From NCBI RefSeq assembly GCF_900198655.1, contig NZ_FZPO01000009.1, positions 33,367 through 97,366 of the forward strand: a stretch of DNA of 64,000 bases, written 5' to 3'. Made by a program: the position numbers and the translations under genes. Below, piece after piece: positions 24,824 through 34,170 of the stretch. Source of the DNA: Helicobacter equorum (GTDB lineage: Bacteria; Campylobacterota; Campylobacteria; Campylobacterales; Helicobacteraceae). The notes under the pieces were generated by a model. That model made no database searches and was not told the origin of the DNA. It saw nothing but the letters and a program-made list of their open reading frames with translations. Every line of letters starts with the position of its first letter. Within the stretch, counting starts at the first letter, position 1.

Positions 24824-25930
24824 CTAGCTAAGCAAAGTATTAAGCGATTCTATAATATAACTTTGCTCTTGCTCACTCAAAAATGCACTAAAAGGCAAAG
24901 AAAAAATCTCGTGCGAGATTCTCTCACTCACAGGGAACGCACCTTGTTTGTAACCCAAATATGCCAAAGATTCTTGTAAATGCAAAGGCAACGGATAATG
25001 TATAGCCGTAGGAATACCTTTGCTTTGTAGCATATCTAGCACTTTTTGGCGCGTAAATCTCTCATCAGGCAATCGCACTGAATATTGTGCATACACGCTT
25101 GTGCGATCGCTTGGAATCTCTGGTAAAATAAGATTTTTGAGGTTGCGTGTATAGATGTGCGCTATCTCCTCGCGTTTAGCAATCTCTTGATGAAAATGTT
25201 TAAGCTTGGTATTAAGCACTGCACATTGTATAGAATCTAAACGCCCATTAAGTCCTATGTATTTATGCATATAACGCCCAATTTGTCCGTGATTGAGGAT
25301 AGATCCAATCTTAGTATCAAGTGCTTCATCATTACAAAATATTGCGCCACCATCGCCATAACACCCAAGTGGCTTAGATGGGAAAAAGCTTGTTACGCCT
25401 ATCGTAGAGAGGTTACACGAATATTTGCCTTTGTATGTTGCGCCAAAGCTTTGACACGCATCCTCTATCACAGCGATATTATGTGCCTTGGCGATAGCAT
25501 TAATACTATCCATATCCGCAGGTAATCCATACAAGCTCACAGGAATAATCGCCTTGGTGCGTGGCGATATAGCAGATTCTATTTGGAAAGGATCAATATT
25601 ATATGTCGCCTCATCGATATCAACAAAAACAGGTTTTGCACCCAAAAGCGCAATCATTTCAGCAGTAGCAATAAATGTAAAAGGTGTTGTAATAACCTCG
25701 TCATCTTTTTGTATCCCAAGTGCCATAAGTGCAATAAGTAGCGCATCTGTGCCACTAGAGACTGCACGCGCATACCGAGCACCACAAAATGCACTAAGAT
25801 TAGATTCTAATGTATGCACACTTGGACCCATGACATACGCACTAGAATCCAAAACCTCTTGTATCGCTGTATCTATCTCATCTTTATAAGCCTTATATTG
25901 CGCCTTTAGATTAATAAATTGTATATCCAT
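24824..25930 (-). CDS. DegT/DnrJ/EryC1/StrS-family PLP aminotransferase (nucleotide-sugar aminotransferase)
   Basis: 368 residues. The PLP-binding Lys is in SFFPSKPLGCYGDGGAI near residue 182, with DACQSFGATY and GLNGRLDSIQCAVL as further family marks. Such enzymes aminate keto-sugars for LPS or glycoprotein glycans. It pairs with the downstream Gfo/Idh oxidoreductase. It is not PseC by context, since the pse cluster is elsewhere (34171 onward), but the exact sugar cannot be read from sequence. AGGTGAGCG precedes the ATG. It is divergent from flaA. Confidence 0.88.
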   Translation of the reverse strand: MDIQFINLKAQYKAYKDEIDTAIQEVLDSSAYVMGPSVHTLESNLSAFCGARYARAVSSGTDALLIALMALGIQKDDEVITTPFTFIATAEMIALLGAKPVFVDIDEATYNIDPFQIESAISPRTKAIIPVSLYGLPADMDSINAIAKAHNIAVIEDACQSFGATYKGKYSCNLSTIGVTSFFPSKPLGCYGDGGAIFCNDEALDTKIGSILNHGQIGRYMHKYIGLNGRLDSIQCAVLNTKLKHFHQEIAKREEIAHIYTRNLKNLILPEIPSDRTSVYAQYSVRLPDERFTRQKVLDMLQSKGIPTAIHYPLPLHLQESLAYLGYKQGAFPVSERISHEIFSLPFSAFLSEQEQSYIIESLNTLLS

Positions 25931-25979
25931 CGCTCACCTAGTTCCGACAAAATTTGGGGAATTTTACCAAAAAAATATT

Positions 25980-26005
25980 TAAAAATTTGTCCCATATCCG
26001 ATTTA
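25980..26005 (+). promoter_or_regulatory. Probable sigma-28 (FliA) promoter for flaA
   Basis: TAAA at 25980-25983 and CCGATTTA at 25998-26005, 14 bases apart, resemble the sigma-28 pattern (TAAA, about 15 bases, then GCCGATAA). It lies about 50 bases before the flaA ATG. Spacing is one to two bases short of consensus. FlaA is sigma-28 dependent in H. pylori. Confidence 0.65.
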
Positions 26006-26057
26006 GCTTGTAACTTGCACAAGGAAGTGTAAGCAAACATACATAAAGGAGTATATC

Positions 26058-27644
26058 ATGGCTTTCCAAGTCAATACAAACATTAACGCGCTTAATGCGG
26101 CGGCTCAAGGGACATTCACCCAATACAATATGAAAAACTCACTTGAAAAGTTGAGTTCTGGTCTTAGAATTAATAAGGCAGCAGACGACTCTTCAGGTAT
26201 GACAATTGCCGATAGTTTGCGATCTCAAGCAAGTGCCTTAGGCCAAGCAATCAGAAACACAAATGATGGCATGGGGATTATACAAATTGCAGATAAAGCA
26301 ATGGATGAACAATTAAAAATCCTAGATACAATCAAAGTCAAAGCGGTTCAAGCAGCACAAGATGGGCAATCAACACAATCTCGTCAGGCAATCCAAGCAG
26401 ACATTAAACGCCTTATCGAAGGTTTGGATAATATCGGTAATACGACTACTTACAATGGTCTTGCATTACTTTCTGGATCATTCTCTAACAAAGAATTCCA
26501 AGTAGGTGCTTACTCTAACCAAACTATTAAGGCATCCATTGGTGCATCTGTGTCTAACAAAATCGGTCAAGTGAGACTCGAAACAGGTCAAAATGTCACA
26601 GCAACTGGTGAAGTGCAGTTGAAGTTTGTCAATGTCGATGGTGTTAATGATGTAGAGTTTGAATCTGTAAAAATCTCTTCATCTGCTGGTACAGGTTTAG
26701 GAGCGCTTGTAGAGGTTATCAACAAAAACTCTGATAAAACGGGTGTGCGTGCGACTGCCAATGTTATCACAACTTCAGATGAAGCTATCAAAGCAGGAAG
26801 CCTTGGTGGTGTAATCCTTAATGGAATCTCAATCGGTGATATCGTTGGTATTAAAGACAACGATAGCGATGGTCGTTTGGTGCAAGCTATCAATGCCACT
26901 ACAATGGATACAGGTGTAGAAGCTTACACAGACAACCTTGGTCGTTTGAATTTACGTAGTACCGATGGTCGTGGGATTCAATTCTCTACAACAGGTGCAG
27001 TAGCACAACAAGGGCAAAACCAACAAGGTAATGCACAAGGACAACAAACTGCCGGTGTGCTTGCAATAGAAAAAGTCAATGATGGTAAAGATATTATTGC
27101 AGGTGCAGATGTCAAGAATGGTGGTAACTGGAATCTTGGACGCCTTTCACTTGTAAGAACCGATGCAAGAGATATAGTAATAAGTGGGACAAATATCAGT
27201 GCGACTGGTTATAGCCCAAACCAAACAGTTGCTGAAGCCACTGTGAACTTGCGTGATGTAACAGGTTCTTTTGACAGAGATATCCGTTCAGCTTCTGGTG
27301 GTAACTTCAATGGGACACTTGTCAAAGAAGATAAAAACCTTGGCGCAGGTGTAACTTCTCTAAGAGGTGCAATGGTAACAATGGATATCGCAGAATCTGC
27401 TACAAAAATTCTCGATAAAATCCGTGCAGACCTCGGTTCTGTTCAAGGACAAATGGTAAGCACTGTTAATAACATCACTGTTACTCAAGTGAATGTTAAA
27501 GCGGCTGAATCACAAATTAGAGAGGTAGATTTTGCGGCTGAAAGCTCAGAATTTAGTAAGCTAAATATCTTGGCTCAATCTGGAAGTTACGCACTTTCTC
27601 AAGCTAATGCAGTTCAGCAAAATATCTTAAGACTTCTCAACTAG
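26058..27644 (+). CDS. flaA: Major flagellin FlaA
   Basis: 528-residue filament subunit. The D0/D1 ends are classical: [14 protein letters not shown] at the start, then [17 protein letters not shown], and [16 protein letters not shown] with [14 protein letters not shown] at the end. The [11 protein letters not shown] start separates FlaA from FlaB (MSFRINTNIAA). The central domain varies and contains an unusual Gln/Asn/Gly-rich stretch at about residues 315-333 ([15 protein letters not shown]). Several Ser/Thr in this region may carry pseudaminic acid made by the pse genes at 34171-37403. AAAGGAG precedes the ATG at 26058. A hairpin follows the stop. Confidence 0.97.
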   Translation: MAFQVNTNINALNAAAQGTFTQYNMKNSLEKLSSGLRINKAADDSSGMTIADSLRSQASALGQAIRNTNDGMGIIQIADKAMDEQLKILDTIKVKAVQAAQDGQSTQSRQAIQADIKRLIEGLDNIGNTTTYNGLALLSGSFSNKEFQVGAYSNQTIKASIGASVSNKIGQVRLETGQNVTATGEVQLKFVNVDGVNDVEFESVKISSSAGTGLGALVEVINKNSDKTGVRATANVITTSDEAIKAGSLGGVILNGISIGDIVGIKDNDSDGRLVQAINATTMDTGVEAYTDNLGRLNLRSTDGRGIQFSTTGAVAQQGQNQQGNAQGQQTAGVLAIEKVNDGKDIIAGADVKNGGNWNLGRLSLVRTDARDIVISGTNISATGYSPNQTVAEATVNLRDVTGSFDRDIRSASGGNFNGTLVKEDKNLGAGVTSLRGAMVTMDIAESATKILDKIRADLGSVQGQMVSTVNNITVTQVNVKAAESQIREVDFAAESSEFSKLNILAQSGSYALSQANAVQQNILRLLN

Positions 27645-27669
27645 TCTTAAGAATTATGCCTTACTTTTT

Positions 27670-27691
27670 GCTAGAGGTGCTTACCTCTAGC
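27670..27691 (+). terminator. Likely transcription terminator of flaA
   Basis: GCTAGAGGT, loop GCTT, ACCTCTAGC form a perfect 9-bp stem 26 bases after the flaA stop. The downstream T-run is poor (ATACTTAAAT), so it may act mainly as an mRNA-stabilising hairpin. Confidence 0.7.
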
Positions 27692-27801
27692 ATACTTAAA
27701 TCACTCTCTTGCCTCTTTTGATAGATTATCCTAAGCCCAATTTTTTGAATCTTAAGCTACAATTTCCTTGATATTCTCATAGAATCTAAGGATATTTCAT
27801 A

Positions 27802-28797
27802 ATGTTTGTCGATAGTGCTGATATTTTTGTATTTTCTGGTAATGGCGGTGCTGGCGGTGTAAGTTTTTTGCGTGAAAAATTTGTCATACAAGGCGGACCT
27901 GATGGCGGAGATGGCGGCAAGGGTGGCGATGTCATCATCGAAATAGACCCAAATGCACACACTTTAGCAAATTTTCGTGGCAAAAAACATTATCGCGCAC
28001 AAAATGGTGCAAATGGCGCACCACGTAATTGCAATGGAAAAAGTGGTGAGAATCTTGTCATCAAAGTGCCACTTGGCACGCAGATTCTAGACTTTGATAG
28101 TGGCGAGATTTTGGCGGATTTTGGCAAGAATACAATGCGTGTAAAACTCCTAGAGGGTGGTAAGGGTGGATTAGGCAACGCACGATTTAAAACCGCACGC
28201 AATCAAGCCCCCACACATGCTCAAAAAGGTATCCCGGGAAAAGAGCTACATATCCGCCTAGAACTCAAGCTTATCGCTGATGTTGGGCTTGTGGGCTACC
28301 CAAATGTGGGCAAATCCACGCTTATCTCAACACTCTCTAATGCAAAACCAGAAATTGCTAACTATGAATTTACCACAATCACACCGCACTTGGGGGTAGT
28401 GGATGTTGATGAATTGCATTCTTTTGTAATGGCAGATATTCCGGGAATCATCGAGGGTGCGAGTGAGGGCAAGGGATTGGGATTAAGATTCCTGAAACAT
28501 ATTGAACGCACAAAATTTTTGCTTTTTGTGCTTGATAGTGCAAGAGAAATGGGTATTTACACACAATACATAAATCTAGTGCGAGAACTTGAGAATTTTT
28601 CCCCTGCCTTAAGTCAGAGAAATTTTGGAATTGTGATTAGCAAATGCGATGTGCATACACCAGAGCTAGATTCACTCCAATCCCTTTGTGCTTCACATAC
28701 ACCACATTTTATCCTACCCATTTCAGCTGTGGCACATCAAGGGATCAAAGAACTTGTTTTTGCACTTTTTGAAGCCCTACAATCAAACTCTACATAA
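27802..28797 (+). CDS. obgE: GTPase Obg/CgtA
   Basis: 331-residue ribosome-associated GTPase needed for 50S assembly. The glycine-rich Obg fold ([14 protein letters not shown], residues about 31-44) is followed by the G domain: GYPNVGKST (P-loop), the switch region with [21 protein letters not shown], and ISKCDVH as the NKxD equivalent. It ends soon after the G domain, so the C-terminal OCT domain of some Obg proteins is absent, normal in this group. A TACAAT at 27758-27763 may be its -10 box. Confidence 0.97.
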   Translation: MFVDSADIFVFSGNGGAGGVSFLREKFVIQGGPDGGDGGKGGDVIIEIDPNAHTLANFRGKKHYRAQNGANGAPRNCNGKSGENLVIKVPLGTQILDFDSGEILADFGKNTMRVKLLEGGKGGLGNARFKTARNQAPTHAQKGIPGKELHIRLELKLIADVGLVGYPNVGKSTLISTLSNAKPEIANYEFTTITPHLGVVDVDELHSFVMADIPGIIEGASEGKGLGLRFLKHIERTKFLLFVLDSAREMGIYTQYINLVRELENFSPALSQRNFGIVISKCDVHTPELDSLQSLCASHTPHFILPISAVAHQGIKELVFALFEALQSNST

Positions 28798-28883
28798 AAC
28801 CCCTAAGTACTAGTATTTTGGGTAAGACTCACTTTCACTACAAAGAGTAAAGCGGTATGTAAGGATATATTTGGCTTAGTTTT

Positions 28884-29576
28884 TTAGAATCTATGTGGGC
28901 GTTTGATGCGCTTCAAACGCACTTGTCGATAAAATCGCTCTAAGCCTCTTTGTTCCTTTGGTCCTATGGGATAAAAAATATGATCCAAATACTCTAAAAT
29001 ATACCAAGATTCTATCCCACTCCTATGCGAGGCTGCCATAAGCATATAATGAGGAATCTTCTTGTGTTTAGTGCCATAACGCTTATTAAATGCCTTGCTA
29101 ATACGCCCCAAAAGCTCTCCATAACTACTAAAACACAAACGCCCAAAAACAAAAGGTAGATTAGTGCGATCCCACCATTTTTCTCCCATATCTTCAAATT
29201 CACCGCCATTATATCTAAACCTAAGCGCTCTATCACCGATAAGCACTTCACCTTGCAACCCCAAAACTTGCGAAAGCACATTGGAAGTATCAGATTGGTA
29301 ATCAAAACCACTACCTTTTTTGACAATCACGCTCCATACTGCACCTTTGGCGATGATACCGCTAGGGCATACCTTATGCTTATAATGTGATGCATAACCA
29401 GCAATCGATGAGATAAATCCCGCATCAATGCGCCTAAACAAGAAATCTTGATTGAGCTTTGAGGGAAAGGATTTTTTAAGTGCAATACACTTTTTCATAT
29501 ATGAGGGTAATGGATAGGCTTTGATACACACATCAAAAGGCAAAAGATTAAGATATGCAATTTTTCCAAAACGCAT
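28884..29576 (-). CDS. mqnA: Chorismate dehydratase MqnA (futalosine menaquinone pathway)
   Basis: 230 residues. The N-terminal KIAYLNLLPFDV (the YLN...PF family motif), DAGFISS, LIGDRALR and DMGEKWWDRTNLPFVFGR are MqnA signatures. It removes water from chorismate to give 3-enolpyruvylbenzoate, the entry step of the menaquinone route used by Helicobacter and absent from most gut flora. The ATG overlaps the stop of the DUF493 gene (TAATG). It is last in a cysE-ybgC-DUF493-mqnA series. Confidence 0.85.
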   Translation of the reverse strand: MRFGKIAYLNLLPFDVCIKAYPLPSYMKKCIALKKSFPSKLNQDFLFRRIDAGFISSIAGYASHYKHKVCPSGIIAKGAVWSVIVKKGSGFDYQSDTSNVLSQVLGLQGEVLIGDRALRFRYNGGEFEDMGEKWWDRTNLPFVFGRLCFSSYGELLGRISKAFNKRYGTKHKKIPHYMLMAASHRSGIESWYILEYLDHIFYPIGPKEQRGLERFYRQVRLKRIKRPHRF

Positions 29577-29845
29577 TATATAACCATTGTGATGTGTTGG
29601 TGTTTTGATAGGGTGTTAAAAATCCTGTCGCGTTGCTCTTGAGAATCTACTTCGAGTTTGATATGCACACTCACGAATTTTCCACCATGAGAAAAACGAG
29701 TTTTTGTAATCTTATAAGGAGTGTTAATAGTTTCAAAAATGGTATTTTGCACCTGTGTTTCATCTCTACCAATCACAACATACTCCCACAAAGTAGGATA
29801 TACAATCTGTGGGGTTTGCTCTAAATCATTATGAATGTGCTGCAT
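29576..29845 (-). CDS. DUF493/YbeD-family small protein
   Basis: 89 residues with an alpha/beta ferredoxin-like pattern typical of DUF493 (YbeD): YPTLWEYVVIGRD near the start, TRFSHGGKFVSVHIKLEV in the middle (compare the S-x-x-G-K-Y-x-S-v of the family) and a hydrophobic end. The molecular role is unknown; the fold resembles ACT-like regulatory domains. H. pylori has the same gene next to ybgC. AAGGAG precedes the ATG. Confidence 0.85.
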   Translation of the reverse strand: MQHIHNDLEQTPQIVYPTLWEYVVIGRDETQVQNTIFETINTPYKITKTRFSHGGKFVSVHIKLEVDSQEQRDRIFNTLSKHQHITMVI

Positions 29846-30268
29846 TTACACTCCTTGCAATAATTTTACAAATTCATCTGGAATCTTGGTAATCTTTTGA
29901 TGGGTAATATTAACAAATGCAAGTGTTACCTCCATACCAAAGATACGATCTTGTATTACAGGCGAAAAACTAGATGTATTATGCCCTTGAGCTATTCTGT
30001 ATATATCTTGTCTAAGACACACAGAAGTCTGTCTCATCCACAACACTTCCGATCGCACCTCTAGTAGATCGCCTAACTTAGCGCTTGCATAAAATTTTGC
30101 CTCCAAATCGCTAACCACAAAACCACAATTTCCACTATATGGCTGCATAGTGTTGGCAAAAAATATCTCGCTTCGTGCGCGTTCGCAATATTTGATATAA
30201 TTTGTGTGATAGACAATCCCGCCACAATCTGTGTCCTCAAAATAGATTCTCACTTGATATGTCTGCAT
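29846..30268 (-). CDS. ybgC: Acyl-CoA thioesterase YbgC (hotdog fold)
   Basis: 140 residues. The active-site segment VRIYFEDTDCGGIVYHTNYIKYCERARSE (residues about 6-34; only key features: Asp of EDTD, His/Tyr of VYHTNY) is diagnostic of the YbgC/4-hydroxybenzoyl-CoA thioesterase family. It hydrolyses acyl-CoA or acyl-ACP thioesters and is linked to envelope lipid metabolism. AGGAAATGCA precedes the ATG. One base separates it from DUF493, as in H. pylori. Confidence 0.92.
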   Translation of the reverse strand: MQTYQVRIYFEDTDCGGIVYHTNYIKYCERARSEIFFANTMQPYSGNCGFVVSDLEAKFYASAKLGDLLEVRSEVLWMRQTSVCLRQDIYRIAQGHNTSSFSPVIQDRIFGMEVTLAFVNITHQKITKIPDEFVKLLQGV

Positions 30269-30276
30269 TGCATTTC

Positions 30277-30975
30277 CTAAGATTTTAGCGACTCTAAAAA
30301 TTGCTTATACAACGCATTCAGATTCTCAAGCTCTTTAGCGCAGTCTTTGGAGCTTGTCTGCTCTAGAATCTGCAAACGCTTACACAAATACTCAAAAAGC
30401 ACTCTATCAATATCTGGAAGTTTATTTGCCGCACTTGCTTCTTTAGATCTACCCTTGACAATCACGCGTGCAGGTATACCCACTGCTGTGCATTCAGGTG
30501 GGACATCGCGTATAACCACAGAATTTGCACCAATCTTTGCATTTGCCCCTATAGTAATATCACCCAACACTTTTGCTCCAGCCCCAATTACAACGCCATT
30601 TTCTATGGTAGGATGGCGCTTGACCTTATCCAAACTCACCCCACCTAAACTCACACCTTGATAAATCGTTACATCATCGCCTATAATCGATGTTTGTCCG
30701 ATCACCACACCAATAGCATGATCAATAAAAACGCGCCTACCGATCTTTGCTTCTGGGTGAATATCAACATTGGTAATAAAGCCCGTAATCCCCATAAGCA
30801 CGCGCGCTAACCTCCGAAATCCACGCACATACAACCAATGTGCCACTCTATAATGCACGAGTGCAATCACACCCGGATAAAAAAACAATTCGATTCTGCT
30901 CTCTAGCGCAGGATCACGCAACCTCACAACACCAAAATCCTCTCTGATGAGTTGCCACAAACTACGCTCTTGCAT
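30277..30975 (-). CDS. cysE: Serine O-acetyltransferase CysE (EpsC type)
   Basis: 232 residues. A short N-terminal helical domain (LWQLIREDFGVVRLRDPA) leads into the left-handed beta-helix: DIHPEAKIG, FIDHAIGVVIG with the catalytic Asp/His, and GVSLGG, VVIGAGAKVLG hexapeptide repeats, then a helical tail. It makes O-acetylserine for cysteine synthesis. The ATG at 30975 has AGGG upstream and lies one base after the speA stop; a longer frame starting inside speA (31032) is rejected. The tail beyond residue 175 is longer than the 171-residue H. pylori enzyme. Confidence 0.93.
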   Translation of the reverse strand: MQERSLWQLIREDFGVVRLRDPALESRIELFFYPGVIALVHYRVAHWLYVRGFRRLARVLMGITGFITNVDIHPEAKIGRRVFIDHAIGVVIGQTSIIGDDVTIYQGVSLGGVSLDKVKRHPTIENGVVIGAGAKVLGDITIGANAKIGANSVVIRDVPPECTAVGIPARVIVKGRSKEASAANKLPDIDRVLFEYLCKRLQILEQTSSKDCAKELENLNALYKQFLESLKS

Positions 30976-30976
30976 A

Positions 30977-32827
30977 CTAGCCCTTTTTGATACTAATAGT
31001 GCGGAGATAGCCATTTTCACTAAGCATAACATATAAGCGTCCCAACACCTCTTTTTTGCTATCTGAATCTAAGTCCTGATTTTCCTCGATATATTGCTTT
31101 AGGATTCGCTCAATCTCTTTGGTATCATAGTCCAAATCATCAAGCACATCAAGAATAGTTTGAGCTTCCAAAAGATTGCAAAGTTCATAGCCTTTATTGA
31201 GATCATCATCAAATACAACGCTAAATTCTGTAGGATGTGTAAAAAGATTATGTCGCATACCTAACACCTCTTGATACGCTCCAACAAGAAAAAATCCTAA
31301 AAAATATTCCTCTTTGGTTACATCAACATCGTGCAAATACAACGGCTTACTTGCATCAAATGCCACTTCCCCATCGCTATCACAAGTAATATCCCATAAA
31401 CTCGCACTCCTTGTTGGCCGGCGATTTAATCTATCAAGAGGCATTACGGGAAAATTTTGTCCCAATCCCCAATAATCGGGCAAGCTTTGGAAGAAGCTAC
31501 AATTTAGTAAATAGCGTTCTTGCACTTGTTCTTGAATAGCAATGATCTCATTATGATTTTTATGTTTAAGGAGTTTGATGACTTTTTTGATGATGAGATG
31601 CACCAACACTTCGGTATTACTACGATCTTGCAAATCAATATATCCCAAATCAAATAAAGTCAGCAAAGATTCCATATGATCGAAGCTATCGTGCAAGTAT
31701 TCAATCGCGGTTTTTTCACTCACGCTCTCATAGAGATCATAAAGCTCTTGAATAAGTGGTGGATTGGAATCTTTTAGCTTAAGTGCCTCTTCATCATATT
31801 CTTGGGAAAGTAACTCTAGCACAGGTGCGACCAAAACCGCGTGATTAGCGGCGATAAAACGCCCAGATTCTATAAAAATATCAGGTTCTTTCTCGTTTTT
31901 ATTTTTTGCAATTTCACGCAATGAAAACACCACATCACCGCTAAATTCTTCAAGTGTATAATTGCGATTATTCTCATTCTCGTGTTGGGTATATTCCACC
32001 GCTAAACCACCACCGATATTCACGCAACTTAGATTCTTAGCGCCTTTTTTGCGAAGTTCGGCATAAATGTTTCCAGCCTCTCTCAAGGCTTTTTTAAGAG
32101 GCAAAATATCACTCATTTGACTACCAATGTGAAAATGAATCATGGTAAATCTATCTAAAAGATCATGCCACTCAAGCATATTAAGCGCCTCTAAAAGCTC
32201 CGTGGAAGTTAAGCCAAATTTCGAATAAATTCCACCACTTTTTGCCCACACACCTATACCACTGCTATGAAGGCGGATTCTAAGTCCTATTTTGGGATAA
32301 GGTTCGCCCATTTCTTTGGCAACATCAATGATTGTTTCTAATTCGTTTAATCCCTCAATAGTAATTGTAATATCGTGCTTCATATTTGCCGCAATAAAGC
32401 CAAGAGAAATCATCTCTCGATCCTTAAAGCCATTAATAGTAATAGGTGTATTTTTGTTAGCATACGCCATCGCCAAAATAAGCTCTGGCTTACTCCCTGC
32501 CTCTAATCCATAACATTTATCTGCACTTTGCTCTACAAGTGGCAAGACAAAATGTGGCATTTGATTGACCTTGAGGGGGAAAACTGCCTTAAAATTCCCT
32601 TGATAATTATATTCTGCAATAGCACGCTCAAATGCTGTAAAAACTTTGCAAATCTGATTTTTAATAAGATGAGGAAAACGTAGTAGTAATGGACCTCGAT
32701 AGCCCTTTTCACGAATCTCTTGCACGATTTGTATTAATGCGGGTTTGCTTTTGTGATTAATTTTTACTTGCCCATCATCGATAAAAAAATCGCCATTAGC
32801 CCAAAAGTTGATGCCATAATCCACCAT
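30977..32827 (-). CDS. speA: Biosynthetic arginine decarboxylase SpeA
   Basis: 616-residue PLP enzyme converting arginine to agmatine. Visible are VFPLKVNQMPHFV with the PLP Lys near residue 84, YGLEAGSKPELILA, FHIGSQMSD near 232, and VNIGGGLAVEYT. The usual C-terminal acidic catalytic segment follows with ESGRFIAANHAV. The start has no strong ribosome site, but a TATAAT -10 box lies 35 bases upstream. It is the first gene of the speA-cysE-ybgC series. Confidence 0.96.
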   Translation of the reverse strand: MVDYGINFWANGDFFIDDGQVKINHKSKPALIQIVQEIREKGYRGPLLLRFPHLIKNQICKVFTAFERAIAEYNYQGNFKAVFPLKVNQMPHFVLPLVEQSADKCYGLEAGSKPELILAMAYANKNTPITINGFKDREMISLGFIAANMKHDITITIEGLNELETIIDVAKEMGEPYPKIGLRIRLHSSGIGVWAKSGGIYSKFGLTSTELLEALNMLEWHDLLDRFTMIHFHIGSQMSDILPLKKALREAGNIYAELRKKGAKNLSCVNIGGGLAVEYTQHENENNRNYTLEEFSGDVVFSLREIAKNKNEKEPDIFIESGRFIAANHAVLVAPVLELLSQEYDEEALKLKDSNPPLIQELYDLYESVSEKTAIEYLHDSFDHMESLLTLFDLGYIDLQDRSNTEVLVHLIIKKVIKLLKHKNHNEIIAIQEQVQERYLLNCSFFQSLPDYWGLGQNFPVMPLDRLNRRPTRSASLWDITCDSDGEVAFDASKPLYLHDVDVTKEEYFLGFFLVGAYQEVLGMRHNLFTHPTEFSVVFDDDLNKGYELCNLLEAQTILDVLDDLDYDTKEIERILKQYIEENQDLDSDSKKEVLGRLYVMLSENGYLRTISIKKG

Positions 32828-32861
32828 AACTACACCTTACAAATCTAGATTCTAAACTCAC

Positions 32862-32867
32862 ATTATA
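32862..32867 (-). promoter_or_regulatory. Probable -10 box (TATAAT) for speA
   Basis: ATTATA on the plus strand reads TATAAT on the minus strand, 35 bases before the speA ATG, in the 111-base divergent gap shared with ybeY. Confidence 0.55.
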
Positions 32868-32880
32868 CAAAAGATAAAGA

Positions 32881-32886
32881 TATAAT
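32881..32886 (+). promoter_or_regulatory. Probable -10 box (TATAAT) for ybeY
   Basis: A perfect TATAAT lies 53 bases before the ybeY ATG and 14 bases from the opposing speA box, so the two promoters are back to back and may compete. Confidence 0.55.
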
Positions 32887-32938
32887 GCACCAAAAACATA
32901 CCCAAAGATTGAATATTCTTAATCACTAAGGAGTAGCT

Positions 32939-33409
32939 ATGCTAGAAATACAAAACCTAAGCTCATATACACTAGATTCACTTAAGTTTGATGAGATTTT
33001 TTTAGCCCTTGCTAAAGCCTATAAACCAAACCTAGTCTCTCATCTTTGCGTAGAAATTCTCATCACAGATTCAACCCAAATCCAAGAGATTAATGCAACA
33101 CACCGCGATCAAAATAAGCCTACAGATGTGCTTTCATTTCCTTTGGATGTAGATTTTGTATATGCACCTGCAGAATGTATGCTAAGCATAGGTTCTGTGG
33201 TGCTTAATGCCCAAATGGCTGATGCAGTAGCCACAAACTTAGGGCATAGCCTAGAAGATGAGTTATATCTACTCTTTATCCACGCTTTGTTGCATATTTT
33301 TGGTTTTGATCATGAGATTGATAATGGCGAACACAGACAACAAGAGTGTCGATGGATTACATTCTTTAAACTCCCAAAAAGTCTCATAGAACGCACACAA
33401 GATTCATAA
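32939..33409 (+). CDS. ybeY: Endoribonuclease YbeY (rRNA maturation, zinc-dependent)
   Basis: 156 residues. The zinc site H-x3-H-x5-H is seen as HALLHIFGFDHE near residue 117, and DVLSFPLD is the other family mark. YbeY matures the 16S rRNA 3' end and takes part in ribosome quality control. AAGGAG lies 7 bases before the ATG. It begins the ybeY-flgH-pse series on the plus strand. Confidence 0.95.
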   Translation: MLEIQNLSSYTLDSLKFDEIFLALAKAYKPNLVSHLCVEILITDSTQIQEINATHRDQNKPTDVLSFPLDVDFVYAPAECMLSIGSVVLNAQMADAVATNLGHSLEDELYLLFIHALLHIFGFDHEIDNGEHRQQECRWITFFKLPKSLIERTQDS

Positions 33410-33459
33410 CAAAAGGGAATATCCTTTGCTTTTGTCACAAAAAACACAAAGGTTTGATG

Positions 33460-34170
33460 ATGAAAAACATAGTATTGTGGATAGGAATGTGCGGATTTGT
33501 AACTCTAGCATATGCATTTGATGCGGATATTGATTTTAATGAGATTCCAAACTATGTCGAAGAATCTCCCTCTCAAGAATTTATCCCAGACATTCCGCGC
33601 GCAGGAAGTTTATTTGGCACAGGTGATAGACCACTCTTTGCCGATAGAAGGGCGATGAAACCTGATGATCTTATCACTGTGATTATTGAAGAAAATGCAA
33701 CAGCAAATTTCACAACCAACAAAGCCTATAATGGAACAAGTGGCGGTGTTGTTACACCTCCTAGCATACAATATGGTGGTGCCGATGAAGAACAACAAAA
33801 AATCGCTCAAGAACTCAACAACCAAAGCGCCTACACTCTCACCAAAGCCAACAACACGACAAACTTTACTGGTGGTGGCAATCAAAGTCATACCGATGCG
33901 ATTAACGCTACTATCACTGCACGCATCATCAAAGTGCTAGAGAATGGTAATTATTTTATTGCAGGACAAAAAGAGATCTTAGTTGATGGAGAAAAACAAA
34001 TTCTACAAGTGAGTGGCGTGGTGCGTCCATACGATGTAGAAAAAAACAACACCATCCAAAGTCGCTATCTTGCCGATGCTAAAATCGCCTACCGATCTGT
34101 AGGACCTATCAGCCAAACGCGTAGCAAAAATCCAGTGAGTGATGGAATCGAGAGTGTGTGGCCATTTTAG
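33460..34170 (+). CDS. flgH: Flagellar L-ring protein FlgH
   Basis: 236-residue outer-membrane L-ring subunit. A signal peptide (about residues 1-19, ending TLAYA) is followed by AGSLFGTGDRPLFADRRA, then DDLITVIIEENATA, the conserved FlgH core, and GNYFIAGQKEILVDGE with VSGVVRP near the end. The usual lipobox Cys is not evident in this start region. I place the start at the ATG at 33460 (AAAGG 7 bases upstream); 33457 is also possible and a TTG at 33454 is not needed. The stop directly touches the pseF ATG, so flagellar ring and flagellin glycosylation genes are co-transcribed. Confidence 0.95.
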   Translation: MKNIVLWIGMCGFVTLAYAFDADIDFNEIPNYVEESPSQEFIPDIPRAGSLFGTGDRPLFADRRAMKPDDLITVIIEENATANFTTNKAYNGTSGGVVTPPSIQYGGADEEQQKIAQELNNQSAYTLTKANNTTNFTGGGNQSHTDAINATITARIIKVLENGNYFIAGQKEILVDGEKQILQVSGVVRPYDVEKNNTIQSRYLADAKIAYRSVGPISQTRSKNPVSDGIESVWPF

